From contig JAKADJ010000030.1 of assembly GCA_021820645.1 (NCBI GenBank), forward strand, positions 1 through 14,136: a stretch of DNA of 14,136 nt, given 5' to 3'. The notes beneath the pieces were generated by a model. The model saw only the letters and a list, made by a program, of their open reading frames with translations, was not told where the DNA came from and searched no databases. Positions within the stretch are counted from its first letter, which is position 1. Each line of letters begins with the position of its first letter. Shown piece by piece: positions 6,730 through 14,096 of this stretch. The position numbers and the translations under genes are program-made. This stretch comes from Bacillota bacterium. GTDB taxonomy: Bacteria; Bacillota_E; Sulfobacillia; Sulfobacillales; Sulfobacillaceae.

Positions 6730-7869
6730 TTGCGGAGTAGAACTATCGGATTACTGGGATTGGGCACTGTGGGACAAGCCCTGGTCTCCATCATTCAAGA
6801 GGTGCATCCGGATCTCCACGTAGCCAAGGCATTGGTTCGTGACGTAAATCGCCACCGCACGATCGACATTCCCATGACCACACGACCTGAAGAGATCCTG
6901 TTTGATCCCGAGATTGACCTAGTCGTAGAGGTCACGGGAGGACGGGAGCTGCCGCGTCAGTGGATTACCCAGGCACTAGCAGCCAACAAGGACGTTGTCA
7001 CGGCGAATAAAGAAGTGATGGCGTATTACGGCAGCGAGCTTTTAGCGGCAGCTCGCCAATCGGGACGACAGCTCCGTTATGAAGCAGCTGTCGCCGGTGG
7101 GGTCCCTATCTTGGATGCCCTAACGCATCACCTCAGCGTGGTCCCTTTACGGCGTATCGATGGCGTACTCAACGGCACCTGCAATTTTATCCTGTCCCAA
7201 ATGGAACACGGCGCCTCCTATACCGAAGCCTTGGCCGAAGCCCAACGCCTCGGCTATGCCGAAGCCGATCCGACGGCGGATGTCGGAGGGGATGACACGG
7301 CCCGTAAAGTATTGCTCTTAGCACAACTAGGCTTTCATCTGGAGGCCGCTATCGAATCGGTCGACACGGTAGGAATCACTGGGGTCACCGCGCATCATCT
7401 GGCCCGATTAGAAACGTTTCACCTCGGGCTCCGTCTAGTGGGGTCCGCGATATGGGATAAAGACTCCCTATCCTTGAGAGTGGCGCCTACCGTGTATCGA
7501 GTGCCTCATCCCTTTTTGGACCTAGAGGGTCCGGACAATGCCATCCGAGTCGTTTCTCAAGCAGGAGCATTTTGGTTTCAGGGGCCCGGAGCTGGAGGCT
7601 ATGCCACGGCCACCAGCGTCATCTCCGATATCTTCCGAATCCGCACCCACAACGGATCTCTGAATCCTCCACCCCCCGGCCATTACCCGATTCGGCAGGC
7701 GACGTCCCGTTATGTCTGTTTTACCCACGACCCAGACCAGTCGCTCCCATTAGGGCTGCCGGGAGAACTTCAGCGGCTCGGGTCCTATGCCATTGTGGCA
7801 CCAGGCTTCAGTCAGGAAGCCTTAGATGAATACGGCCTCTGTCAATTTTTGTGGGGGGAAGAGACATAG
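6730..7869 (+). CDS. hom: Homoserine dehydrogenase
   Basis: This 379-residue enzyme reduces aspartate semialdehyde to homoserine with NAD(P)H, the branch step toward threonine and methionine. The Rossmann loop GLGTVG is at 10-15, TANKEV with K94 in the nucleotide domain, YEAAVAGGVPIL at 117-128, the substrate-loop GVLNGTCNFIL at 145-155, and GYAEADPTADVGGDDTARK ending in the expected catalytic K193. The start is TTG at 6730, preceded by AGAGG at 6716-6720 with nine bases between; the protein begins MRSRTIGLLGLG as expected. Typical Bacillus-type enzymes carry a full C-terminal ACT domain and reach about 430 residues; here only about 55 residues follow the catalytic core, so feedback control may be changed. 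It follows fchA by 29 bases in the same direction. Confidence 0.95.
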   Translation: MRSRTIGLLGLGTVGQALVSIIQEVHPDLHVAKALVRDVNRHRTIDIPMTTRPEEILFDPEIDLVVEVTGGRELPRQWITQALAANKDVVTANKEVMAYYGSELLAAARQSGRQLRYEAAVAGGVPILDALTHHLSVVPLRRIDGVLNGTCNFILSQMEHGASYTEALAEAQRLGYAEADPTADVGGDDTARKVLLLAQLGFHLEAAIESVDTVGITGVTAHHLARLETFHLGLRLVGSAIWDKDSLSLRVAPTVYRVPHPFLDLEGPDNAIRVVSQAGAFWFQGPGAGGYATATSVISDIFRIRTHNGSLNPPPPGHYPIRQATSRYVCFTHDPDQSLPLGLPGELQRLGSYAIVAPGFSQEALDEYGLCQFLWGEET

Positions 7870-7895
7870 CCCACCTAAGGTGAGCTATGTCTCTT
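7859..7895. terminator. Strong hairpin between convergent hom and sspF-like genes
   Basis: The arms AAGAGACATAGC (7859-7870) and GCTATGTCTCTT (7884-7895) are perfectly complementary. After one C/A mismatch the stem continues with CACCT/AGGTG around a nearly closed loop. The left arm contains the hom stop codon. There is no T-run on either strand, so termination would not follow the standard intrinsic form, but the position between two convergent transcripts supports a bidirectional stop or a transcript-end stabiliser. Confidence 0.6.
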
Positions 7896-7901
7896 AAATG
7901 C

Positions 7902-8066
7902 CTAACGCCGTTGCATTTGTTGTTCTGCCACACGGATTGCCTCTTTTACCAACATACCGCACTGCCGTGCCGGAACCCCGCCCCATCCTTCTTGACGGAC
8001 GATTTGGGCGACTCCGATGCGCTCACCAAGCTTAAGCTTGGTTTCTTCGGACATTAGTTTGGCCAC
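7902..8066 (-). CDS. SspF-like alpha/beta-type small acid-soluble spore protein
   Basis: A protein of about 50-54 residues that should coat and protect DNA in the dormant spore. The core reads MSEETKLKLGERIGV, then QEGWGGVPAR and MLVKEAIRVAEQQM. As I recall the B. subtilis SspF sequence, this parallels it closely (MSDEFKYELAKDLG, GGWGEIRAR, MVKRAIEIAEQQM). The GTG at 8064-8066 is preferred because a GGGGGTGG stretch lies five bases upstream and it follows the transglycosylase stop by one base; an ATG at 8052-8054 would give 50 residues. A longer frame to 8207 would run deep into the transglycosylase and has no spore-protein character. The expected Glu before the germination-protease cut appears to be Lys here. 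Presence of this gene is the best evidence that the organism forms spores. Confidence 0.82.
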   Translation of the reverse strand: MAKLMSEETKLKLGERIGVAQIVRQEGWGGVPARQCGMLVKEAIRVAEQQMQRR

Positions 8067-8067
8067 T

Positions 8068-8658
8068 TTAACCACCCCCACCGTCAGTGTTTGTAGAAAC
8101 CGTCCAACCATACATGAGTTGGTAAGTTCTCTCGTAAAATCGTACGCGGTAGACAAAGTTTCGGGTCTCGGGATACGGAATGTCTCGATAATTGGGATGT
8201 TGAGCATTTAACACCCCCGCATGAATCCAGTTAGCAACCGTACGGGGGCCACTATTATAAGCGGCTAAGGCCAAAATTAAATTACCATGATAGAGACTCA
8301 AAAGGTGATGAAGATACCAAGTGCCGAGTGACACGTTCCGTGTCACATCCGATAATGCGTTCACCGTGATAGGTGTCGGCTCCCCCATCTGACTCCCGAT
8401 CCAAACCGCCGTCCCGGGTAATAACTGCATTAAGCCGACGGCTCCCCGACCACTAACCACTCCGGGTCTAAAGCTACTCTCGACGCGAATCACAGCGGCT
8501 ACCAAATACGGACTCAAGTGGTTCTTTTTAGCCGTTAGGGTGACTGTCTCCCGATACGGCCAAGGCGCCAAATATCGATAGGCAAAAGTCACCATGATGG
8601 CAAGCACACCAATCGCTATCCATCGTCCCGGTCTCCCGAGTGTCGTGCGTCTTGCCAT
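8068..8658 (-). CDS. Membrane-anchored lytic transglycosylase (SLT domain)
   Basis: A 196-residue peptidoglycan lytic transglycosylase, cutting the MurNAc-GlcNAc bond with formation of 1,6-anhydro ends. Residues 13-31 form an N-terminal membrane anchor after a basic start (MARRTTLGRPGR). The SLT domain, about 40-185, shows catalytic E60 in VIRVESSF, GAVGLMQLLPGTA, ALAAYNSGPRTV and PETRNFVYRV, all four standard motifs. The active part should lie outside the membrane. The ATG at 8656-8658 lies inside coaE, a 43-base overlap; the ribosome-binding site is weak (GGTGA). An internal Met at residue 22 would cut the anchor, so the longer start is kept. coaE followed by such a gene is a pairing I recall from other Firmicutes. 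It may act in sporulation or germination, but that is inference. Confidence 0.9.
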   Translation of the reverse strand: MARRTTLGRPGRWIAIGVLAIMVTFAYRYLAPWPYRETVTLTAKKNHLSPYLVAAVIRVESSFRPGVVSGRGAVGLMQLLPGTAVWIGSQMGEPTPITVNALSDVTRNVSLGTWYLHHLLSLYHGNLILALAAYNSGPRTVANWIHAGVLNAQHPNYRDIPYPETRNFVYRVRFYERTYQLMYGWTVSTNTDGGGG

Positions 8659-9230
8659 AGTCTCGTCACCACTTCTTTCAGGTCCTCTAAGCTACCCCGA
8701 TTGTCGATGACTCGCCGGGCATAAGGGAGTTTATTTTCCAGCGGCATTTGTGCCGCAATCCGTCGCTCAGCTTCCGTCCGATCCACATGATCTCGGGCCA
8801 TGATCCGTTCAATCTGACGCGGCCGATCCGTATAGACAACCCAGACTTCATCCACCATTTTATGCAGACCGCCTTCAATTAGGAGAGGCACGTCTAAAAC
8901 CGCTATCGATTCTCCTGCTGCCCGTAATCTGTCCACACCATCACGCATCATTTGGCGCACCACCGGGTGCACCAACTCGTTGAGACGCATTCGGGCCTCT
9001 GCCTGGTGAAACACTTTGTAACCCAATTTCCGCCTAAAGAGTTCGCCATTCGCTCCAATGACATCCCATCCAAAATCGTCCCAAATCCTGCGCCAGACTT
9101 TTTGCCCTCGTTCTTGACTCCGATGGGTCAACAAGTCGGCATCAATAATCGGTGCCCCCAAGCCATGAAGGATAGAACTCACCTGTGATTTTCCCGACCC
9201 AATGCCCCCTGTCAATCCTATAATCCGCAT
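8616..9230 (-). CDS. coaE: Dephospho-CoA kinase
   Basis: A 204-residue cytosolic kinase for the last step of coenzyme A synthesis, phosphorylating the 3'-hydroxyl of dephospho-CoA. The P-loop GLTGGIGSGKS is at 5-15, followed by IIDADLLTH with the expected aspartate pair, then LVHPVVRQMM, the lid-region VLDVPLLIEGG, and QIERIMARDHVDRTEAERRI with the basic residues of the nucleotide pocket. Length is normal. The ATG at 9230 starts seven bases after the stop of the binding-protein gene; the upstream AGGTGG is close to the start, so translation may rely on coupling. Its 3' end overlaps the transglycosylase start. Nothing is missing from the active site. Confidence 0.96.
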   Translation of the reverse strand: MRIIGLTGGIGSGKSQVSSILHGLGAPIIDADLLTHRSQERGQKVWRRIWDDFGWDVIGANGELFRRKLGYKVFHQAEARMRLNELVHPVVRQMMRDGVDRLRAAGESIAVLDVPLLIEGGLHKMVDEVWVVYTDRPRQIERIMARDHVDRTEAERRIAAQMPLENKLPYARRVIDNRGSLEDLKEVVTRLWQDARHSGDRDDG

Positions 9231-9237
9231 CTCCCAC

Positions 9238-10527
9238 CTAGTTTCGAAATGTTATGGTGTGCCAGTCTAAGCCGCCGTTTGCATACGCCTCTGCGCCGGT
9301 AATGTCAGAACTCCACAGCCAAAAATTTCCACGACGGGCTAGCGTCACCCTGGTCCCTGTTTTGAACCACGCTTGGGTACCCAAATATGCTGAAATGCTG
9401 CCCGCGGTCGCCGCGGCATGAATTTGGGCGGATGTCCCCTCCTGCACCGTAACTTTCCCCTTCGTCAGTTTCGCGAGAGTGCTCGCCAGTCTCACCGCGG
9501 CCGAGTCTTGTGAGTTCACCCACACCGTCATCGGACGCCCCGTCGGTAAACCACTCGGCCAGTTTTGACCCATGGATGCTTCTCTTCCCGAAAATGCGTC
9601 GTGAACCCAGGTGCTGACCGGGGCAAGGGCCGGATAGGCGCTCACTCCATGGGTGGTCGACCTCAGGTACAAGGCAAGGCTCCCCGGCGTGGAAAGAAAG
9701 TGCACGCGGTGTTGTAATGAATGTTTCATACCGGCAATTTGGTCAACCGGTACCGGGAGTACTGTGATGATGTGGTTTAAAAAACCTAATAGGGCTAACT
9801 GAAATGTTGAATAATAGGCTAAAGTGACATTGGAAGGCCCAAAGCCCGCGACTCGTTTAAACGTCAAATGATCCCCCGGAACCCACCCAGTAAGCGCGTA
9901 GCCGCCGGTCCCAATCAAGTTAGTAAACTGCCAGTTAGCACCCCCGTGTTGTTGATCGGCTAAAGGTACTAAAGATAACGTGGGATTGGCAAGATTACGC
10001 AAAAATCCTAAAGTCGCAGGATGTTTCAAGGTGATCGTAAAGGTATTAGAGTTGAGCACCTTAATCCCGCTTAGAAAATTTTGATGCCCTGACATCAAGG
10101 CATGATAACCAACCACTTCAGATAAGAGATTGCTGGCGGTCTTCGAATTGACCGGGGGCAACAGCGGTCGGTCCAACGCCCCAGCGGCCGCAAATGCAGT
10201 CAGCGGTTGCCCATTGGACAACCTATGATTCCCAACCTTCACCGTGACTGTGTTCCCAGACATCGTCACCAGCGACGCAGCCGCCGGGACCACTTGCCCC
10301 TGGGGAGTTTCGGTTAATAGTGGTTCAAACACATTGTCGATCACTTGCCATTCCGATGGCGTGGTGGCCAAAGCCGGATCTAAGTTCCCGGGCATTTGAT
10401 AAATAGCCTCCACTATCGTGTTAGACCTCGACCCTAGCCCTTTGACCTGGGTCTTGGGCGAATTAATGAGGAGAGCCGGAATCAAGGCCAACACCAAGAG
10501 AAACCACGGCCAAATACGAATATTCAT
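9238..10527 (-). CDS. Orphan family-5-like solute-binding protein, exported
   Basis: A 429-residue protein with a single N-terminal hydrophobic segment (about 5-21, rich in Trp, Leu and Ala) and no lipobox cysteine, so it is either secreted or stays anchored by that helix. The body resembles extracellular solute-binding proteins of family 5 (OppA/DppA group): LDPALATTPSEWQVIDN (49-64), VFEPLLTETPQGQVVPAAA, a TVTVKVGNHRLSNGQPLTA strand-turn region and a GTGGYALTGWVPGDHLTF segment. It is roughly 100 residues shorter than usual family members, and no permease or ATPase gene is nearby. Asp plus Glu are only about 18 residues in all. The ATG shares one base with the stop of the 63-residue gene (TAATG), so the two are probably coupled. 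The ligand is unknown; a scaffold or sensing role is possible. Confidence 0.72.
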   Translation of the reverse strand: MNIRIWPWFLLVLALIPALLINSPKTQVKGLGSRSNTIVEAIYQMPGNLDPALATTPSEWQVIDNVFEPLLTETPQGQVVPAAASLVTMSGNTVTVKVGNHRLSNGQPLTAFAAAGALDRPLLPPVNSKTASNLLSEVVGYHALMSGHQNFLSGIKVLNSNTFTITLKHPATLGFLRNLANPTLSLVPLADQQHGGANWQFTNLIGTGGYALTGWVPGDHLTFKRVAGFGPSNVTLAYYSTFQLALLGFLNHIITVLPVPVDQIAGMKHSLQHRVHFLSTPGSLALYLRSTTHGVSAYPALAPVSTWVHDAFSGREASMGQNWPSGLPTGRPMTVWVNSQDSAAVRLASTLAKLTKGKVTVQEGTSAQIHAAATAGSISAYLGTQAWFKTGTRVTLARRGNFWLWSSDITGAEAYANGGLDWHTITFRN

Positions 10528-10718
10528 TAGGCACGTTTCCCTGGCAATTTCTCCAATTGTTGTGGCGTCAAATCTTTTTCTGAAATCACATCCAACTTCA
10601 CTTTATCTTCTAACGGAATGACCTCAATTTCTCCCCGTATATTGAGTTTGTTCCATAACATAGAGACCACTTCATGGGCTTCATCTTTGGATTCCAATAC
10701 TAGACTAAATTGTTGCAC
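10527..10718 (-). CDS. Unknown 63-residue acidic cytosolic protein
   Basis: I do not recognise this gene. The protein is short and rich in charge (about 12 Asp or Glu), with a predicted strand-helix-strand look: QQFSLVLES, then DEAHEVVSMLWNKLNI, then GEIEVIPLEDKVKLDVI, then a short tail with PQQLEKLPG. It has no signal or membrane segment. The start is chosen as GTG at 10716-10718, because GGGAGG lies at 10726-10731 with seven bases between and mutM ends 20 bases upstream. A longer TTG reading to 10754 would enter mutM and gives no better site. Its stop overlaps the start of the binding-protein gene by one base. A small ACT-like or partner-binding fold is possible but unproven. Confidence 0.72.
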   Translation of the reverse strand: MQQFSLVLESKDEAHEVVSMLWNKLNIRGEIEVIPLEDKVKLDVISEKDLTPQQLEKLPGKRA

Positions 10719-10738
10719 CGTTAGGCCTCCCAGGGTTC

Positions 10739-11563
10739 TTATGGTAACTGACAATGTTGGCAGAAATGGCTGGTTCGTTGATGTATCACGATACTTCTAA
10801 TGGGCTCTTTACATCGAACACACGGTCGCCCGGCTCGTCCATACACGGTCAAGTACTCCTGGTTTTCCCCAGGGTGCCCAAGTGCGTCGACATAATCCGA
10901 AAATGATGTACCACGGTGTCGAATCCCCTCGCGCAAAACAGAACGGATTGCCCGCGTTAGTCGTATCACCGCATCTTCGGACAAGTCTTGGCCCGGGGTC
11001 AGAGGATGAATCCGTGCCTTGAACAACGCCTCATCCGCATAAATGTTTCCGAGGCCGGCCACCAGTGCTTGGTCAAGCAGTAACGATTTTATTGCGGTGG
11101 TCCGATTCCCTAAGCGGCTCCTCAGATATCTGCCGGTAAAGGAGCGTCCCAAGGGCTCGGGTCCTAGGAAAAGAAATGCATCGGGGTTCTCCGCCTCGAA
11201 CCATCCAAGCCGTCCAAATCGACGGGGATCCACCAATCGCAGTTCTTGTCCGCCGGAGAATTCGAGCACCATATGGGTATGATTTTTCCATGGTTGGTCA
11301 GTCTCTGCCATGACCAGACGGCCACTCATCCCCAAGTGCACCACCAGCCAAACATTGCCCCGAAATCGCAGTAAAAGGTACTTACCTCGACGCTCCATCG
11401 ATTGTACCATAAGCCCTGGAAGATGCGCAGCTATCCCGGCGGAATCCCACGATCCCATTTTTACCATCCGTCCATCGAGATGGTGTACGGCCGTGACCTG
11501 ACGGCCAGGTAAAATCGCTTGGAGATAGACACGAATGGTTTCGACCTCGGGCAACTCAGGCAC
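10739..11563 (-). CDS. mutM: Formamidopyrimidine-DNA glycosylase
   Basis: A 274-residue base-excision repair enzyme removing 8-oxoguanine and ring-opened purines and cutting the abasic strand. The N-terminus MPELPEVETI supplies catalytic Pro2 and Glu3 once the initiator Met is removed; K61 in RRGKYLLL, the GLGNIYADEALF helix-turn region and a C-terminal zinc finger with C248, C251, C268 and C271 are all present, with the conserved Arg at 263. Length and order are normal, so the enzyme should be active. It begins at GTG 11561-11563 after a GGGGGGA site, overlapping the last eight bases of polA, and ends 20 bases before the small unknown gene. Pairing with polA fits a repair operon; long-patch and gap filling would use PolA. 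Confidence 0.97.
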   Translation of the reverse strand: MPELPEVETIRVYLQAILPGRQVTAVHHLDGRMVKMGSWDSAGIAAHLPGLMVQSMERRGKYLLLRFRGNVWLVVHLGMSGRLVMAETDQPWKNHTHMVLEFSGGQELRLVDPRRFGRLGWFEAENPDAFLFLGPEPLGRSFTGRYLRSRLGNRTTAIKSLLLDQALVAGLGNIYADEALFKARIHPLTPGQDLSEDAVIRLTRAIRSVLREGIRHRGTSFSDYVDALGHPGENQEYLTVYGRAGRPCVRCKEPIRSIVIHQRTSHFCQHCQLP

Positions 11564-14096
11564 CGTGCGTCCCCCCGGGTTCTACGATGCGGGTCATATT
11601 CTCCCAATTGGAGCCCGACTTAAACTCCACGACCAGTGGTACTTTAAGATCCAATGCGCCCACCATGTGCTCCGTTGCAAGCTGGCAGAGACGCGCCGTT
11701 TCATCTGGCACCGCATCCCAAATCAATTCATCGTGAACCTGCAATAGTAGCGTGCTTTCGAGATGAGCCTGGGCCATGGCTCTATCAATCTGAACCATCG
11801 CCACCTTGATCAAATCGGCCGCACTGCCTTGAATCACCGTGTTCACCGCCATGCGTTCTGCATACTGGCGCCGTACCCGATTTGATGCATTGATATCAGG
11901 CAATGGGCGAATTCTTCCGAGGATGGTCACCACCTCACCGTGCTTACGGGCGTCTCCCACCACCTCGTCGAAGTAGGAACGCAGTTTGGGATACCGCGCG
12001 AAATATTTCGTGATGTAGTCTTTGGCTTCCGCCCTCGACACCCCCGTATCTCGCGAGAGTCCAAAGTCCGAAATTCCATAGACGATGCCAAAGTTGACCG
12101 CCTTCGCCCGATTTCGCCACACCGAATCCACGTCTTCGATGGGGATCCCAAAAATCTCGGCGGCCGTACGCCGATGGATGTCTTCTCCTGCTGCAAACGC
12201 GGCCAAGAGATTCTCATCTTGCGAGAGATGCGCCAAGAGCCTCAATTCAACTTGGGAATAGTCGGCCGCAAGCAAATCGCGCCCAGGGGACGGAATAAAG
12301 ACACCACGAACCCGCCGGCCTAACGGTAAGCGGACCGGAATGTTTTGCAGGTTGGGATCGCTCGATGACAACCGACCGGTAGCCGCCACGGTCTGATGAA
12401 ACGTGGTATGCACCCTGGCATCGGGTTTCACCAAGGGTAAGAGCCCATCCACATACGTGCCCTGGATTTTCATGTGTTGACGATAGAGTAATACTTTGTC
12501 TACCAACGGATGCAACGGAGCCAGTTGCTCCAGTGTCTCTGCGTCTGTCGAAAATCCGGTTTTCGTTTTTTTCAGAGTCGGTAGGTTCAATTTGTTGAAT
12601 AAAATGTCTCCTAATTGCGACGGGGAGTTAATGTTAAATTCCCGACCGGCCAACTCATAAATTTCTTGGGACAGTGTTTGAATGGCCGCTTCCAACTCTT
12701 TACCGAGCGCCTTAAGTTGTTCTCGATCGACCAGGATACCGGTGGCTTCCATCCGTGCCAAAACCTGCATCAGTGGAAGTTCCACCGTCCGATAAAGCGT
12801 ATCCAGACCTTTTTCCAAGATTTCTTGTCGTTGGCTCTCGACAAGCGCCTCGATAGCGGAAAGCCTCGTTTGTATATCGGACACTTCATAACCACGAGCG
12901 ATGGCGATGTCATCGAGGTCGTATTTCCCCGATTCGGCATTCAGTAAGTACGCCTGGATTTTCCCATCATCAATGATCAAGGGAGGTGTCTGGCCCAATA
13001 ACCAAGCTTGCCTCAACACATCCTTGCCACCCCATGTCACCAATTTGAGATGGCTCGACAGGTCTTTACACTCTAGCGATCCATAAACCCGGGTCTTGGT
13101 GTCTAAAATCCATATGCGATCAATAGACTCCATCAACAACACATAGGAACCATCTGCCGTCAAATCCCCTAAAGCGCCTTGAGTCAACGCCGCCGTCTTT
13201 TTGAGGGGCACCGTGGGAGTCACCGCGGAGTTCTCGGTCGGTGCCAGCCGTCGACGCAAAGCGGCCAACTGGTAGCGGTCTAATAGCTGGATAAGCTCGG
13301 GCGTCACTTGCACCCGAAAAGGTTCCGATACCTCTGGCCAAGTGATGGGGGCGTCTATCACGATGGTGGCGAGATCTCGGGAGGTTCGCGCCTCATCTTC
13401 ATGCCCAGTCAGTAAGTTGCGCCACCTCGTGTTGGTCACTTGCGACACGTTTTCCAAGAGACGGTCAAGCGAGCCGAACTCTTCTAAAAGTGCTTGCGCT
13501 GACTTCGGCCCAATCCCGACGACCCCAGGAATATTGTCCGAGCTATCTCCCATAAGACCCTTGAGGTCAGGAACTCGGACCGGGTCCACGCCCATTTTTT
13601 GGCGAACCGCAACAGGGTCCATACGATCGACATCGGTGCCGGTCCGTGCGGTTAGCAACACCTCCACTTGATCGTCAACCAACTGCAACAAATCTCGGTC
13701 ACCCGTGATAATCCGGGTCTTGTACTGGCGTTGTCGCCCGATTTGAGCGAGAGTACCCAAGACGTCGTCGGCCTCATAGCCCGGCACTGACAACATGGGA
13801 ATTCCTAGGGCCGCCAGGATTTCTTGAACCACCCCCACTTGCGGACGAAAATCTTCGGGAGTCTCTTGGCGTGTCCCTTTATAGGCTGCGTATTGCTCGT
13901 GACGAAACGTTTTGGCCGGGGCATCAAATACGACCACGAGCCGATCTGGCCGTTCACTTTCAGCCACCTTGAACAGCATACTGAAAAAGCCATGCACGGC
14001 TCCAGTCGGAATGCCATCTTGGGTCGTTAAGGGCGGTAAGGCATGGTACGCACGAAAAAGTAGACTATGTCCGTCAATCAACAACTGGCTTGCCAT
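11556..14096 (-). CDS. polA: DNA polymerase I
   Basis: An 846-residue enzyme for Okazaki-fragment processing and repair synthesis. The 5' nuclease domain (about 1-290) has D8 in LLIDGHSL, D58, the AYKGTR helix, E108/D110/D111 in GYEADD and D133/D135 in TGDRD. The middle domain (about 300-460) lacks the D-x-E exonuclease I motif; the matching stretch reads YVLLMESIDRIWI, so proofreading is probably absent, as in Taq and Bst enzymes. The polymerase domain shows motif A with D612 in ADYSQVELR, motif B with K665, F669 and Y673, and motif C with H788-D789-E790. The ATG at 14094-14096 has AAGGAG at 14106-14111; the TTG six codons upstream sits at that site and is rejected. It is the first gene of the left-pointing run in view. 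Confidence 0.97.
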   Translation of the reverse strand: MASQLLIDGHSLLFRAYHALPPLTTQDGIPTGAVHGFFSMLFKVAESERPDRLVVVFDAPAKTFRHEQYAAYKGTRQETPEDFRPQVGVVQEILAALGIPMLSVPGYEADDVLGTLAQIGRQRQYKTRIITGDRDLLQLVDDQVEVLLTARTGTDVDRMDPVAVRQKMGVDPVRVPDLKGLMGDSSDNIPGVVGIGPKSAQALLEEFGSLDRLLENVSQVTNTRWRNLLTGHEDEARTSRDLATIVIDAPITWPEVSEPFRVQVTPELIQLLDRYQLAALRRRLAPTENSAVTPTVPLKKTAALTQGALGDLTADGSYVLLMESIDRIWILDTKTRVYGSLECKDLSSHLKLVTWGGKDVLRQAWLLGQTPPLIIDDGKIQAYLLNAESGKYDLDDIAIARGYEVSDIQTRLSAIEALVESQRQEILEKGLDTLYRTVELPLMQVLARMEATGILVDREQLKALGKELEAAIQTLSQEIYELAGREFNINSPSQLGDILFNKLNLPTLKKTKTGFSTDAETLEQLAPLHPLVDKVLLYRQHMKIQGTYVDGLLPLVKPDARVHTTFHQTVAATGRLSSSDPNLQNIPVRLPLGRRVRGVFIPSPGRDLLAADYSQVELRLLAHLSQDENLLAAFAAGEDIHRRTAAEIFGIPIEDVDSVWRNRAKAVNFGIVYGISDFGLSRDTGVSRAEAKDYITKYFARYPKLRSYFDEVVGDARKHGEVVTILGRIRPLPDINASNRVRRQYAERMAVNTVIQGSAADLIKVAMVQIDRAMAQAHLESTLLLQVHDELIWDAVPDETARLCQLATEHMVGALDLKVPLVVEFKSGSNWENMTRIVEPGGTHGA

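Noticed and set aside
8067..8207. Longer reading of the spore-protein frame
   Set aside because: The extra residues overlap the transglycosylase coding region and do not resemble spore proteins; the family begins near the MSEE segment.
11940..12323. 127-residue plus-strand frame inside polA
   Set aside because: It is opposite the conserved polymerase motifs, whose coding constraint explains the open frame. No domain was recognised.
13342..13671. 109-residue plus-strand frame inside polA
   Set aside because: It is rich in Ser and Arg without a domain and lies opposite the 5' nuclease domain.
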